Origin: Crenobacter oryzisoli
GTDB taxonomy: Bacteria; Pseudomonadota; Gammaproteobacteria; Burkholderiales; Chromobacteriaceae
Reading direction: 5' to 3'
Length of the DNA stretch: 64,000 nucleotides
NCBI RefSeq assembly: GCF_030385785.1
Contig: NZ_JAUEDK010000025.1
Span: 1 to 64,000 of the forward strand
Notes under the pieces: generated by a model
The model's input: the letters and a program-made list of their open reading frames with translations, nothing else
What the model was told of the DNA's origin: nothing
Databases searched by the model: none
Program-made: the position numbers and the translations under genes
In this document: one piece after another, positions 27,191-36,187 of the stretch
How positions within the stretch are numbered: position 1 is the first letter of the stretch
How the letters are laid out: the number at the start of each line of letters is the position of its first letter

Positions 27191-27675
27191 GCCGGGCAAC
27201 TCATGCGGACCAGTTGTGGCTTGGCGATGGCAAGGAAGTCCTGCGAGTCGAGCAGGATGGAGGCGTCGAGCCGACCGGCATTGAAGGCAATCGTGTCATA
27301 GCGCTCGACGAGTTCCGGGTCCAACACCAGTTGCAATGCCGATTGGAACGAGAACGGCGGGATGGCGCCGATTTCGCAGCCGGTCAGCTCGGTCGCCACC
27401 GCCGCATCGACCAGCTTGGCCTTATGGCCGCCGAGCGCCTGCGCCAAGCGTTGACGGTCAAGCTTGCGATCGGCGGGCAAGACCGCCAGTACCCAGCGCG
27501 CTTGAGCCCCTTCGCCATGGATTTCGCACACCAGTGCCTTGGCACCCTGACCAACTTCGGTGCCACGAGCCAGCGCCACGTCTTCCGACTTACCGGCCAG
27601 CGCATGGGTAACCACGCGGAAGCGAGCATTGGCTTGTTCGAGCAGCAGCATCAGCGATTTGAATACGGTTTGCAT
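27187..27675 (-). CDS. YbaK/ProX-type aminoacyl-tRNA deacylase
   Basis: This 162-residue single-domain protein is of the YbaK/prolyl-tRNA-synthetase-associated fold. Family features include Ala-Lys-Ala-Leu-Val near residue 46, the conserved lysine in Pro-Ala-Asp-Arg-Lys-Leu-Asp near 71, and the Gly-Ala-Ile-Pro-Pro-Phe loop near 102. Members clear mischarged tRNAs such as Ala- or Cys-tRNA(Pro). Which tRNA is edited cannot be read from sequence. It is divergent from the LysR gene at 27789. Confidence 0.75.
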   Translation of the reverse strand: MQTVFKSLMLLLEQANARFRVVTHALAGKSEDVALARGTEVGQGAKALVCEIHGEGAQARWVLAVLPADRKLDRQRLAQALGGHKAKLVDAAVATELTGCEIGAIPPFSFQSALQLVLDPELVERYDTIAFNAGRLDASILLDSQDFLAIAKPQLVRMSCPA

Positions 27676-27788
27676 AGCGGAATTCCGTCACATGTTGAAG
27701 GGGGAAAACAGATGTCCGCAGTGTATGTCTTGGGTGTTCTGGCGTGTTGCAATACCATGTTGTGGAAACTGCAATAGGGGAGAACACT

Positions 27789-28709
27789 ATGCAGCAGTCG
27801 CTGATGTGGGAAATCCGCGTGTTCTGCGCGGTGGTGGACAAACACAGCTTCGTCGCTGCCGCGCGTATGCTCGGCCGTTCGCCCAGCACCATTTCGCGGG
27901 CAATCCAGGCGCTCGAAGCAGTGATCGGCAGCGAGCTGCTGCATCGTTCGCACAAGGTGGTGAGCTTGACCGCAGCAGGCGAAAGCTATTACGGCTACGC
28001 CAAGCAACTGCTGGCGCTGCAGGAGGAAGCGGAAGAAGAGCTGGCCGGTCTCGGCAGTGCGTCGCAGGGCTGGATTCGCTTTGCCGCACCGGAAAGCATG
28101 GCGCTTGGTGTACTGCCGGCGTTGCTGAACGACTTCGGCCAGGCCTATCCGGATCTGCGCATTGACGTACACTTTACCGACGAGACCCTAGACCCGATCC
28201 AGGAGAAACTTGACTTCGTGATACGAGGTGCTTTTCCGCAATCAAGCGAACTGATCGGCTTACCACTCTGGAATTACCGCCGTCATCTGTATGCCAGTCC
28301 CGAGTATCTGCAGCGACGTGGCATTCCGCAGCAACCGGAGGAACTGGTCGGCCACGACCTGATCATCCATACCTCGCCACGCATTTTGAAAGACTGGCAC
28401 TTTGCCAGCGGCGAGACGCAGACGCGCTTGAAGGTCGAGCCACGCTACCGCTTCAGTTCCGGGGTAGCGGTCTATCAAGCAGTGCGGCAAGGGGTCGGCA
28501 TCGCACGGCTGGGAGACTGGCTTGGCGAGCCGGCCGTGCGGGAAGGGGCCTTGGTGCGGCTTTGTCCGGCATATCGGCTAACGTCCAGCACTGGGCAAGA
28601 TCCACAGATGCATGCCGTGTATGCCTCCGGACGTCAGCCCGGACGAGTGCGAGCCTTCCTGACGGCCCTACGAGCGGCAGGACAGACGATTAACACCTCG
28701 ACCCTGTAG
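27789..28709 (+). CDS. LysR-family transcriptional regulator
   Basis: The ATG at 27789 follows GGGGAG and gives 306 residues. Residues 1-60 form a winged helix-turn-helix (Phe-Val-Ala-Ala-Ala-Arg-Met-Leu-Gly, Ser-Thr-Ile-Ser-Arg-Ala-Ile). The rest is a periplasmic-binding-like effector domain. It is divergent from the YbaK/HAD pair with 113 bases between, so those genes may be its target. The effector is unknown. Confidence 0.85.
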   Translation: MQQSLMWEIRVFCAVVDKHSFVAAARMLGRSPSTISRAIQALEAVIGSELLHRSHKVVSLTAAGESYYGYAKQLLALQEEAEEELAGLGSASQGWIRFAAPESMALGVLPALLNDFGQAYPDLRIDVHFTDETLDPIQEKLDFVIRGAFPQSSELIGLPLWNYRRHLYASPEYLQRRGIPQQPEELVGHDLIIHTSPRILKDWHFASGETQTRLKVEPRYRFSSGVAVYQAVRQGVGIARLGDWLGEPAVREGALVRLCPAYRLTSSTGQDPQMHAVYASGRQPGRVRAFLTALRAAGQTINTSTL

Positions 28710-28775
28710 GCTCGCAGAGCCTTGATCTTATGTTGGCGCATCATCCGGAGCCGCTCTCCTCTAGGCTTCGTCCAA

Positions 28776-28828
28776 AGACAATGGCCCGACCGCGCAGTAG
28801 TGCTCGGTCGGGCCATTGTCTTTATTTT
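28776..28828. terminator. very strong bidirectional terminator
   Basis: A 19-bp perfect stem starts AAAGACAATGGCCCG, with a 12-base loop. T-rich sequence follows on the plus side, and the A-rich arm gives T residues on the minus strand. It lies between the convergent LysR gene and coq7. Confidence 0.85.
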
Positions 28829-28845
28829 AGGAACGAGGGCTTGTT

Positions 28846-29469
28846 TCAGATCCGGTAGCTCGCACCGGTCATCAGCTTCGCCGTCAGCGTCATCAGGCTA
28901 CGCACTGGCAATGGCAGCTTGGCCGCGCCCTGCTCGTGCGCCATTTCAGCATGCTTCACCTCGTCTTCGCGCATCTGCTCGACAATCGCACGGCTCTTGG
29001 CATCCTGCTCGGGCAGCTCCTCAAGATGGCTGTCCAGATGAGCCGCCACCTGATGCTCGGTCTCCTCAAGGAAACCCAGATTCCACCGGTCTCCTAGCAG
29101 GCCCGCTGCCACCCCTATCGCCAGCGAGCCGGTGTACCACAGGGGGTTCAAGAGACTGGTTCGGCCGCCCAGCTCGCGGATGCGCTGTTCGGTCCAGGCC
29201 AAATGCTCGACCTCCTCGAACGCGGCCTGTTTCAGCGCCTCGCGAGCCGCTGGATCGCGCGCGGTCAGCGCCTGTCCCTGGTAAAGGGCCTGAGCGCATA
29301 CCTCGCCACAGTGGTTAACGCGCATCAGTCCGAGCGCGTGCTGCTTCTCGGCATCGGATAGCTCCGCCTCCGGCAACATCTCGTCCGGATGTGCACGGCT
29401 ACTGACAGCCGGCGCGAACAGCGTACGCAGGCCGCGGTCGAATTCGGTAATCAGGGAATCGAGCAACAT
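28846..29469 (-). CDS. coq7: 2-polyprenyl-3-methyl-6-methoxy-1,4-benzoquinone hydroxylase (Coq7)
   Basis: This 207-residue di-iron protein has ligands in Asn-His-Cys-Gly-Glu, Glu-Glu-Val-Glu-His (first E-x-x-H) and Asp-Glu-Val-Lys-His (second E-x-x-H), the ferritin-like four-helix pattern of Coq7/UbiF-type hydroxylases. It carries out the penultimate hydroxylation in ubiquinone synthesis at the inner membrane, so the organism uses ubiquinone. It is a single gene divergent from ppa. Confidence 0.9.
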   Translation of the reverse strand: MLLDSLITEFDRGLRTLFAPAVSSRAHPDEMLPEAELSDAEKQHALGLMRVNHCGEVCAQALYQGQALTARDPAAREALKQAAFEEVEHLAWTEQRIRELGGRTSLLNPLWYTGSLAIGVAAGLLGDRWNLGFLEETEHQVAAHLDSHLEELPEQDAKSRAIVEQMREDEVKHAEMAHEQGAAKLPLPVRSLMTLTAKLMTGASYRI

Positions 29470-29532
29470 GGACCACCCATCAGCAATTTTTCCCGGCGAT
29501 TATACCCGCCCACGCCTTGGGCCGCTGCCTGC

Positions 29533-29541
29533 TGATATAAT
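29533..29541 (+). promoter_or_regulatory. extended -10 promoter of ppa
   Basis: TGA-TATAAT is an extended -10 about 45 bases before the ppa ATG. No good -35 is visible. Confidence 0.5.
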
Positions 29542-29585
29542 CGGACGGTTTTTCAGACAACTAATTTGAGCAGAGGACATCCCAG

Positions 29586-30119
29586 ATGAATCTCGAACGC
29601 ATCGCCCCGGGCAAGGACATGCCGAATGACTTCAACGTCGTGATCGAAATCACCGCGAACAGCGCACCGATCAAGTATGAGTTCGACAAGGACTCCGGCG
29701 CGATCTTCGTGGACCGCTTCATGGGCACGTCGATGATGTACCCGGCCAACTACGGCTTCGTACCGAACACTCTGTCCGGCGATGGCGACCCGGTCGACGT
29801 GCTGGTAGTGACTCCGTTCGGCCTGCCGCCGGGCGTGGTCGTGCGCTGTCGCGCCCTGGGCCTCCTGAAGATGGAGGACGACGGCGGCGTCGACGCCAAG
29901 CTGGTGGCCGTGCCGGTCGAAAAACTGTGCCCGATGTACAAGGACATCCAGAAACTGGAAGACCTGCCGCAGCTGCTGCGCGACCAGATTGTGCACTTCT
30001 TCGAGCACTACAAAGATCTGGAAAAAGGCAAGTGGGTGAAGATCCAGGGCTGGGGGTCGCTGGAAGAAGCAACCCACGAGCTGGTTGAAGGCGTGAAGAA
30101 CTTCAACAAACAGGCCTAA
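29586..30119 (+). CDS. ppa: inorganic pyrophosphatase (family I)
   Basis: This 177-residue protein is the usual length of bacterial family I pyrophosphatase. The active-site motif Asp-Gly-Asp-Pro-Val-Asp is at about 64-69, with further acidic ligands in Glu-Asp-Asp-Gly-Gly-Val-Asp near 97-103. It hydrolyses pyrophosphate in the cytoplasm using Mg2+ and drives biosynthetic reactions. It is monocistronic, with its own promoter and terminator. Confidence 0.94.
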   Translation: MNLERIAPGKDMPNDFNVVIEITANSAPIKYEFDKDSGAIFVDRFMGTSMMYPANYGFVPNTLSGDGDPVDVLVVTPFGLPPGVVVRCRALGLLKMEDDGGVDAKLVAVPVEKLCPMYKDIQKLEDLPQLLRDQIVHFFEHYKDLEKGKWVKIQGWGSLEEATHELVEGVKNFNKQA

Positions 30120-30133
30120 TCGGCCTCCCCCGA

Positions 30134-30163
30134 CAACGCCGGCCTCGCGCCGGCGTTGTTGTT
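30134..30163 (+). terminator. terminator of ppa
   Basis: The 10-bp stem CAACGCCGGC / GCCGGCGTTG is followed by TTGTTGG, 14 bases after the ppa stop. Confidence 0.7.
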
Positions 30164-30278
30164 GGCGTGGCACCATACTAGCCCATGCCTGCATGGTGCA
30201 GCGCAAAAATCGTTTCGCCTAGATACAAAGCGGGCTACCATATTTAGATAGCCCGCTGGTCATGCCTATGCTAATTGA

Positions 30279-30539
30279 TCAGTGTTGGAGGTAGTTGTCC
30301 GGGTTGGCTTTGATCGCTTCACCGGCCTTTTGATCGGCAGCCCTGCGTTGTTCGTCGGTCAGCGCTGGCTTTTCTGGTGCCAGTGTTTCGCTGCTGGAGC
30401 CGGTCACTGCCGTTACCGAGTCAGATCCCATAGGCATGCCGCCTACGCGGTTATGTTCCCAATAGCCGCCGCCGCCGCTTTGAGCCAGGGCCGCACCTGA
30501 AGCCGCGACAAGAATCATCGCGAGAAGAGACTTTCTCAT
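30279..30539 (-). CDS. small secreted protein of unknown function
   Basis: The product has 86 residues with a clear signal peptide (basic start, hydrophobic core, cleavage after Ala-Leu-Ala at about residue 19). The mature part begins Gln-Ser-Gly-Gly-Gly-Gly-Tyr-Trp and ends in a short charged helix (Asp-Glu-Gln-Arg-Arg-Ala-Ala-Asp). It is expected in the periplasm. GGAGACC lies 4 bases before the ATG. No family was recognised. Confidence 0.65.
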   Translation of the reverse strand: MRKSLLAMILVAASGAALAQSGGGGYWEHNRVGGMPMGSDSVTAVTGSSSETLAPEKPALTDEQRRAADQKAGEAIKANPDNYLQH

Positions 30540-30791
30540 GATCAGGTCTCCTTACGAAGACAAATATCAATACTGTCCTGTTGCTAGATTGGCTTCCCCC
30601 CGTATCACCGTCGACCCAATGGACCGGCCTTGTCAGCAACGCTGAAAATAGACTCGCCAGCCTTGGCAGCCTGAAGGCCACTGTGCCGGTTAGCCGCACA
30701 ACGAAAGTCGTGCTACATAGTCACAAGTTGGATAATTTACAGTGTTATTGGATCGGAACCATTTGCTCAACTCGCCCAGGAAGTCCGAACG

Positions 30792-31700
30792 ATGAAGCTG
30801 TCCCTCGATGCCCTGCTGGTACTGGATGCGATCGACCGCAAAGGTAGCTTTGCTGCTGCGGCCAATGAACTGCACCGCGTTCCGTCCGCGATCACCTACT
30901 CCATGCAGAAGCTCGAGCAAGACCTGAACGTCGCCCTCTTTGACCGTAGCGGTCACCGCGCTCGCCTCACCGATGCGGGCGAGCTTTTGCTGAAGGAAGG
31001 GCGCCATTTGATCGACGCTGCGATCATGCTGGAGCAGCGCCTGCGCAAACACGCTACAGGTTGGGAGAGCGAACTGCGCATTGCTTTGAGTGACCTAATT
31101 GATTTTAGTGCCCTATTGCCGCTGATCAAAGCATTCGACGAGCTGCAGTGCGCGACCCGTCTACGCTTTTCCACCGAGGTGTTCGGTGGCACTTGGGATG
31201 CGCTGGTCGACAATCGTGCCGATCTGGTGCTCGGCGCCCCAGATGACTCGCCACCGGCCAGCCTGATGAAACGCGAACTGGGACGCATCCCCTACGTATT
31301 CGCGGTTTCTCCACAGCACCCGCTCGCCACTCAGCCCGAGCCGCTGCCCGAACACATCATCCGCAAGCACCGCGCCGCCGTGGTCGGCGACACGTCACGT
31401 CGCCTCGCACCGCGCACCTCCGCAGTGCTCGATGGCCAGGATGTGCTGACCGTCGCATCGATGCAGGAAAAAGTGCTGCTGCAAAGCAGCGGTCTTGCCA
31501 CCGGCTTTCTGCCGCTGCCGGTGGTCAAACCGTTGCAGGCCGAGGGCCAGCTGGTGGTCAAACAGACCGAACTGGTACGCGAGCCGGTGCGGCTCTATTA
31601 CGCCTGGAAAGACCCGAATCCGGGCAAAGCACTCAGTTGGTGGATCGAACGGCTCAGCGAACTGAAGCAGCCGATCTTCGCGATGGAGCCTCCTTGCTGA
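30792..31700 (+). CDS. LysR-family regulator (YhaJ-like)
   Basis: This 302-residue protein has an N-terminal winged helix (Ala-Ile-Asp-Arg-Lys-Gly-Ser-Phe-Ala-Ala-Ala-Ala, Pro-Ser-Ala-Ile-Thr-Tyr) and a LysR effector domain. The beginning resembles the YhaJ subgroup. AGGAAG precedes the ATG. Its stop overlaps the TTG start of the next gene, so the small dehydrogenase-like protein is made with it. Target genes are unknown. Confidence 0.8.
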   Translation: MKLSLDALLVLDAIDRKGSFAAAANELHRVPSAITYSMQKLEQDLNVALFDRSGHRARLTDAGELLLKEGRHLIDAAIMLEQRLRKHATGWESELRIALSDLIDFSALLPLIKAFDELQCATRLRFSTEVFGGTWDALVDNRADLVLGAPDDSPPASLMKRELGRIPYVFAVSPQHPLATQPEPLPEHIIRKHRAAVVGDTSRRLAPRTSAVLDGQDVLTVASMQEKVLLQSSGLATGFLPLPVVKPLQAEGQLVVKQTELVREPVRLYYAWKDPNPGKALSWWIERLSELKQPIFAMEPPC

Positions 31701-32359
31701 CCGTCACAGCGATCGGAAGCGCCCCCCACCTTGCCTGGTTCAGCCAGCGACTGGCCGGACAAGGTAACACCGCCGCCCCTGGTCCGCCTCCGGCCGGCCT
31801 GCCGGAATGGACCGGGCTGTGCCTCGGCTCCTTGTGCATCGACAGCGCCGATGGTCTGCATTGGGCCCGCCAAGAACGCGCTGCGCAGTGCCACGCTCTC
31901 GGTCTCGATTATGTTGAACTGGCCGGCCCCTGGCAGGAACAGGGAACCCAATGGGGTTTCATTCTGTTCGTCGGAGGCGATGAGGCGGCACTGCAACGGG
32001 CCAGGCCGCTGCTCGATGCCTTGGCGCCGCTACCCGGAGCCTGGATGCACTGCGGCCCGGCCGGTGCTGCCAGTTTCACCGCTTGTGTGCTTGCCGCGTT
32101 GAGCCTTCCTCTGGCCGCACTCCCTACCCTGTCGCCGGAACTCTCCCCGCGCGATATCACCGACTGGCAGGCGATACTAAGCCATCAGCTGGAAACCGTG
32201 CGTCAGCTCGGCATCCTGGCTCGCGATTACTTGCAAAGCCAAGGCTTGCGCGAAGCGCCGCCGTCACTATCCGAGCCGTCTCCACACTACGCCGCACTGC
32301 TTGCCCAGCTCTTGCTGGTGCTGGCCACGCCACTCGATACCGCCGGCGATGCACCGTAA
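31694..32359 (+). CDS. degenerate 6-phosphogluconate/hydroxyisobutyrate-dehydrogenase-like protein
   Basis: TTG at 31694 overlaps the LysR stop and gives 221 residues. The layout recalls the NAD-binding half of the 6PGDH/3-hydroxyisobutyrate dehydrogenase superfamily: a Gly-Gly-Asp-Glu-Ala-Ala-Leu motif, an Arg-Pro-Leu-Leu-Asp-Ala-Leu helix and Cys-Gly-Pro-Ala-Gly-Ala. The dinucleotide loop near the start (Ala-Ile-Gly-Ser-Ala-Pro-His) has lost the Gly-x-Gly-x-x-Gly pattern and the C-terminal catalytic domain is short. It may bind a ligand rather than catalyse. The start codon is inferred from coupling. Confidence 0.55.
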   Translation: MLTVTAIGSAPHLAWFSQRLAGQGNTAAPGPPPAGLPEWTGLCLGSLCIDSADGLHWARQERAAQCHALGLDYVELAGPWQEQGTQWGFILFVGGDEAALQRARPLLDALAPLPGAWMHCGPAGAASFTACVLAALSLPLAALPTLSPELSPRDITDWQAILSHQLETVRQLGILARDYLQSQGLREAPPSLSEPSPHYAALLAQLLLVLATPLDTAGDAP

Positions 32360-32371
32360 TGACATAAAATG

Positions 32372-32400
32372 AAAAAACCCGCCATCAAGGCGGGTTTTGC
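32372..32400. terminator. bidirectional terminator
   Basis: The stem AAAACCCGCC / GGCGGGTTTT has a CATCAA-type loop, A-rich on the left and T-rich on the right. It serves the dehydrogenase-like gene (+) and phaP (-). Confidence 0.85.
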
Positions 32401-32421
32401 ATGTGCGATGCGTTGTACCGA

Positions 32422-32982
32422 TTAAGCGGCAGTCTTTTTCGCGCGAGCAGCGGCGGCGCCAGCTGCCTTCACCGAGTTGGAAGCCGCTTCGACGCTGGCT
32501 TCGGCCAATTCACTGCCCACCTTGCGGGCGGTTTCGGTCACGCTCTCGAATGCCGCGTTGGTGGTCGTAACGAAGTTTTTCAGCGCATTCACGGCAACGT
32601 CAGAGCCGGCCGGTGCATTCTTCGCCAGCTGGTCGAGGGTGGTCAGCACCGACTTGTTCAGATCGGCGATCTGTTCTTCGAACAGGGCAGTGATTTCATT
32701 CTGGGTCGCGACAGCCACGTCGTAAACCTGACGAGCGGTGGAGAAGGCTTGGTCGATGGCCGGCTGCATCTTGCTGGCCTGCAGGTCGCTCAGCGCCTTG
32801 GCATCTTTCACTTCGGTCAGTGCTTTCAGGGTCTGGGCGTTGTCGGCCAGCACCTTGCGGGACAGCTCGAGCTGCAGGTTGGCAACGCGCTCGGCGCTGG
32901 AGATGAACAAAGACGACAGGCGGACGGCTTTATCGAACTGCGCCTGGCCCAAGGCGACGAAATCCTGAGTTTGAGTAGACAT
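32422..32982 (-). CDS. phaP: phasin, polyhydroxyalkanoate granule protein
   Basis: This 186-residue, mostly helical, alanine-rich protein matches the phasin 2 family. It has a Phe-Val-Ala-Leu-Gly-Gln-Ala-Gln-Phe start, amphipathic heptads through residues 20-150 and a Lys/Ala-rich tail like those of DNA-binding phasins. It coats PHA granules and limits their size. AAGGAG lies 5 bases before the ATG. Its promoter region holds a TGCATTGCA-type dyad that may be the PhaR operator, implying control by polymer level. Confidence 0.88.
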   Translation of the reverse strand: MSTQTQDFVALGQAQFDKAVRLSSLFISSAERVANLQLELSRKVLADNAQTLKALTEVKDAKALSDLQASKMQPAIDQAFSTARQVYDVAVATQNEITALFEEQIADLNKSVLTTLDQLAKNAPAGSDVAVNALKNFVTTTNAAFESVTETARKVGSELAEASVEAASNSVKAAGAAAARAKKTAA

Positions 32983-33317
32983 GACAACTCCTTAATATGA
33001 GGTAGGTAGCCAAGCCACGACAGTTCACCATCGTTAGCCTGCGGCAATTTGCTGCATTGCAACAATCAACATGCTAGACAACGAAACTTACGGCGTCAAG
33101 CCTTTTATTGTGCGTCGCACAACAAAAATAAGCCTTTAATATCTCTTCCATTTTTTGCAATTAGAGCCCACCTCTGTTTCGGCGTCATTACAAGGGGGGA
33201 GCTGAGCGGTGTTGTAACACTCGCGCTACACCGTGACCGCCTACCGGCTCGCATTGAAACCGACTGACCAAGCCGATACACTCCCGCCATAGAAGAAATC
33301 TATTTATCCGGAACATC
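32983..33317. promoter_or_regulatory. intergenic region between phaP and minC
   Basis: No gene is seen in 335 bases. The left third holds the phaP leader and the operator candidate at 33049-33065. The middle is AT-rich and probably holds the divergent promoters. Confidence 0.4.
33049..33065 (-). promoter_or_regulatory. candidate PhaR operator upstream of phaP
   Basis: TTGCTGCATTGCAACAA contains the dyad TTGC-N6-GCAA and a TGCATTGCA core. TGC/GCA-rich dyads are the known target type of PhaR repressors at phasin promoters. The assignment is by resemblance and position only. Confidence 0.4.
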
Positions 33318-34064
33318 ATGAGCCAGACGGCCCACGCCTTCGACATCAAGTCCGCCAGCCTCGATTTGCTGGCGCTGTTACTCAAGACCGCCGACCCGGC
33401 CGAGCTGCAGACGGCACTCGACGCACGCTTTGGCAACACCACCGAAACGGCCAGCGAAGCCTTCCTGCTCGACCTCGACGGCTTGCCGAATGCGATGGAA
33501 CTGCCCCTCGCCGAACTGCTGCCGTTGTTTTCGCGCTACGGTATTCGTGTTGTGGGCTTGCGCCACAGCAGCCGTTCACTGGCGGCGCTTGCCAGCCAGC
33601 ACGGCCTTGCCTTCAGCCAGGCCAGCACGCCACCGCGCGGTACGCTGGCCGAGACGGCAGCACCGGAAGCGCCGGTTGTGGCTGCACCGGTGGCTGCAGC
33701 GCCGGCCCAAGCCCCGGTGTCCGTTCCGGCACAGACACTGATCATAGACCGGCCGGTGCGAGCCGGTCAGCAGATTTACGCCCGCGGTGGCGACCTGGTG
33801 GTGCTGGCGATGATCAGCGCCGGTGCCGAGGTCATCGCCGACGGCAACATCCATATCTACGCCCCGCTGCGCGGACGTGCGCTGGCCGGAGCCCGCGGCA
33901 ATCTGGCCGCGCGCATCTTTACCCAGTCGATGGAAGCTGAACTGGTGTCGATCGCCGGCGTCTACCGCACTATCGAGCAAAGGCTGCCAGAGAGCATCCT
34001 AGGGAAACCCACTCAGATCTATCTCGACAGCGAACGCCTTGTGATGACGGCGCTGGGTGAATGA
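33318..34064 (+). CDS. minC: septum-site-determining protein MinC
   Basis: This 248-residue protein has an N-terminal MinC domain (about 1-110), a proline/alanine-rich linker (about 110-145) and the C-terminal beta-helix domain. The latter carries Arg-Ala-Gly-Gln-Gln-Ile-Tyr-Ala and [13 protein letters not shown], the MinD-binding surface. It inhibits FtsZ ring assembly away from midcell. It is followed by minD and minE. Confidence 0.92.
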   Translation: MSQTAHAFDIKSASLDLLALLLKTADPAELQTALDARFGNTTETASEAFLLDLDGLPNAMELPLAELLPLFSRYGIRVVGLRHSSRSLAALASQHGLAFSQASTPPRGTLAETAAPEAPVVAAPVAAAPAQAPVSVPAQTLIIDRPVRAGQQIYARGGDLVVLAMISAGAEVIADGNIHIYAPLRGRALAGARGNLAARIFTQSMEAELVSIAGVYRTIEQRLPESILGKPTQIYLDSERLVMTALGE

Positions 34065-34096
34065 TTCAACGGACTTCACTGTAAGGAATCCAATTC

Positions 34097-34909
34097 GTGG
34101 CAAAAATCATCGTTGTAACGTCCGGCAAGGGCGGCGTGGGCAAGACCACCACCAGCGCCAGCTTCGCATCTGGCCTTGCCCTGAAGGGCCACAAGACCGC
34201 GGTGATCGACTTCGACGTCGGCCTGCGCAATCTCGACCTGATCATGGGCTGCGAGCGCCGCGTGGTCTACGACCTGATCAATGTGGTCAACGGCGAGGCC
34301 ACCCTCAATCAGGCGCTGATCAAGGACAAGCATTGCGACAATCTGTTCGTGCTGCCGGCCTCGCAGACCCGCGATAAGGATGCGTTGTCGAAGGAAGGGA
34401 TCGAAAAGGTCTTGGACGAGCTCGATGAGATGGGCTTCGACTACATCGTTTGCGACTCGCCGGCCGGCATCGAGAAGGGCGCGTTGTTGGCGCTCTACTT
34501 CGCTGACGAGGCGATCATCGTGACCAACCCGGAAGTGTCGTCGGTGCGGGACTCGGACCGCATCCTCGGCATTCTCTCGTCCAAGTCGCGCCGTGCCGAA
34601 AATGGCGACAAGCCGGTCAAGGAACACCTGCTGATCACCCGCTACGCCCCGGCCCGCGTCGACAAGGGCGAGATGCTGTCGGTCGACGATGTGAAGGAAA
34701 TCCTGCGCGTGCCGCTGATCGGCGTGATTCCGGAATCGCAGGCGGTGCTGCAGGCATCCAACGCCGGCTCGCCGGCGATTCACCTCAACGGCACCGATGT
34801 GTCCGAGGCGTACAAGGATGTGGTGTCGCGCTTTGTCGGCGATGACAAGCCGATGCGCTTCCTCGATGCGCCCAAGGTGGGCTTGCTGAAACGTCTGTTC
34901 GGAGGCTGA
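34097..34909 (+). CDS. minD: septum-site-determining ATPase MinD
   Basis: This 270-residue deviant Walker ATPase has Gly-Lys-Gly-Gly-Val-Gly-Lys-Thr-Thr at residues 10-18. The C-terminal amphipathic helix (Gly-Leu-Leu-Lys-Arg-Leu-Phe-Gly-Gly) targets the membrane. With ATP it dimerises on the membrane, recruits MinC and is released by MinE, giving pole-to-pole oscillation. It lies 32 bases after minC and 4 bases before minE. Confidence 0.95.
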   Translation: MAKIIVVTSGKGGVGKTTTSASFASGLALKGHKTAVIDFDVGLRNLDLIMGCERRVVYDLINVVNGEATLNQALIKDKHCDNLFVLPASQTRDKDALSKEGIEKVLDELDEMGFDYIVCDSPAGIEKGALLALYFADEAIIVTNPEVSSVRDSDRILGILSSKSRRAENGDKPVKEHLLITRYAPARVDKGEMLSVDDVKEILRVPLIGVIPESQAVLQASNAGSPAIHLNGTDVSEAYKDVVSRFVGDDKPMRFLDAPKVGLLKRLFGG

Positions 34910-34913
34910 TCCC

Positions 34914-35174
34914 ATGTCGCTGATGGAACTGATTTTCGGCAAACGCCAGAAAAGCGCAGAGATTGCTCGCGAACGCCTGCAGATCATTCTCGCGCACGAG
35001 CGCAACGGCCGCACCGGCACGCCGGACTACCTGCCGGCGCTGCAGCGCGAGCTGATGGACGTGATCTCGAAATACGTCCGGGTCAACCAGGACGACATCA
35101 AGGTACAGCTGGAACGCCAGGACGACATGGACGTGCTTGAAGTCAATATCGTTCTGCCGGAAAACCAACGCTAA
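34914..35174 (+). CDS. minE: cell-division topological specificity factor MinE
   Basis: The product has 86 residues. The N-terminal membrane/MinD-binding segment ([10 protein letters not shown]) and a C-terminal dimerisation domain are as in other MinE proteins. It stimulates MinD ATPase. It is followed after 4 bases by oxyR. Confidence 0.93.
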   Translation: MSLMELIFGKRQKSAEIARERLQIILAHERNGRTGTPDYLPALQRELMDVISKYVRVNQDDIKVQLERQDDMDVLEVNIVLPENQR

Positions 35175-35178
35175 CGGT

Positions 35179-36114
35179 ATGACGCTGACCGAACTGAGAT
35201 ATATCGTGGCAGTGTCGCGCGAGCGGCACTTCGGCCGCGCCGCTCAAAGCTGCTTCGTCAGCCAGCCTACGCTGTCGATCGCGATCAAGAAGCTCGAGGA
35301 TGAGCTGGGTGTGACGCTGTTCGAGCGCGGCGGCACCGAAGTGGCGGTCACCGAGATCGGCGAGCGCATCGTCGAGCAGGCCCAGCGCGTGCTCGAAGAG
35401 GCCGACACCATCAAACAGCTGGCCGGCGAGCAGCAGAACGAGCTGGTCGGCCCGCTGAAGCTGGGCGTGATCTTCACCATCGGCCCCTACCTCTTGCCGC
35501 GGCTGATCCCGGCACTGCGCATCCTGGCGCCGAACATGCCGCTGATCCTGGAAGAGAACTACACTGCGCGCCTGGCCGAGATGCTCAAGCGCGGTGAGGT
35601 CGATGCGATCATCGTCGCCGATCCGTTCGACGAACCGGGCACGGTGGCCTATCCCCTCTACGATGAGCCGTTCGTGGTCGCCACGCCGAAGGGACACCCG
35701 TTCGAGAAGCGCAAGGCGATCCGCACCTGTGAGCTGGCAGACGAGAGCGTACTGCTGCTCACCCAGGGCAACTGTTTCCGCGATCAGGTGCTGGCCTCGT
35801 GCAGCGAACTGGCCAGCCGGCAGAACCATGCTGGCCTCGCCGGCATGTTGCAGGGCAGTTCGCTCAACACCATCCGCCATATGGTGGCGAGCGGCATGGG
35901 CGTGACGGTGCTGCCGAACACATCGGTAGGCCCGGCCGACGACGTGCTGTTCTCGACTGTGCCGTTCGCCGCCCCTGCGCCGCAGCGCCGCGTGCTATTG
36001 GTGACGCGCAAGCAGTTCTTCCGCAAATCGGCGATCACCACGCTGCAGCAGGCGGTGTTCCGCTCCGGACTCCCCGGCGTCACGATGCTGGAAGACGAGA
36101 CGGCGTTGGCCTGA
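35179..36114 (+). CDS. oxyR: hydrogen-peroxide sensing LysR regulator OxyR
   Basis: The protein has 311 residues from ATG 35179. The N-terminal winged helix begins Leu-Thr-Glu-Leu-Arg-Tyr-Ile-Val. The redox cysteines C199 and C208 sit in Gly-Asn-Cys-Phe-Arg-Asp-Gln-Val-Leu-Ala-Ser-Cys, exactly the positions used by E. coli OxyR. It should form a disulfide with peroxide and activate catalase/peroxidase genes. It is placed 4 bases after minE, so it is likely co-transcribed with the Min genes, as is seen in Neisseria. Confidence 0.9.
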   Translation: MTLTELRYIVAVSRERHFGRAAQSCFVSQPTLSIAIKKLEDELGVTLFERGGTEVAVTEIGERIVEQAQRVLEEADTIKQLAGEQQNELVGPLKLGVIFTIGPYLLPRLIPALRILAPNMPLILEENYTARLAEMLKRGEVDAIIVADPFDEPGTVAYPLYDEPFVVATPKGHPFEKRKAIRTCELADESVLLLTQGNCFRDQVLASCSELASRQNHAGLAGMLQGSSLNTIRHMVASGMGVTVLPNTSVGPADDVLFSTVPFAAPAPQRRVLLVTRKQFFRKSAITTLQQAVFRSGLPGVTMLEDETALA

Positions 36115-36132
36115 GCCCTCGGTGTAGACAGC

Positions 36133-36170
36133 GCTTGGCCGAATCCATCGCGGATTCGGCCAAGCTTTTT
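36133..36170. terminator. terminator with GCTTGGCCGAA inverted repeat
   Basis: The 14-bp perfect stem GCTTGGCCGAATCC / GGATTCGGCCAAGC with a 5-base loop is followed by TTTTT. It ends the min-oxyR operon and faces the convergent acetyltransferase gene. Confidence 0.85.
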
Positions 36171-36187
36171 CGTTCTTGACGGCGGCC

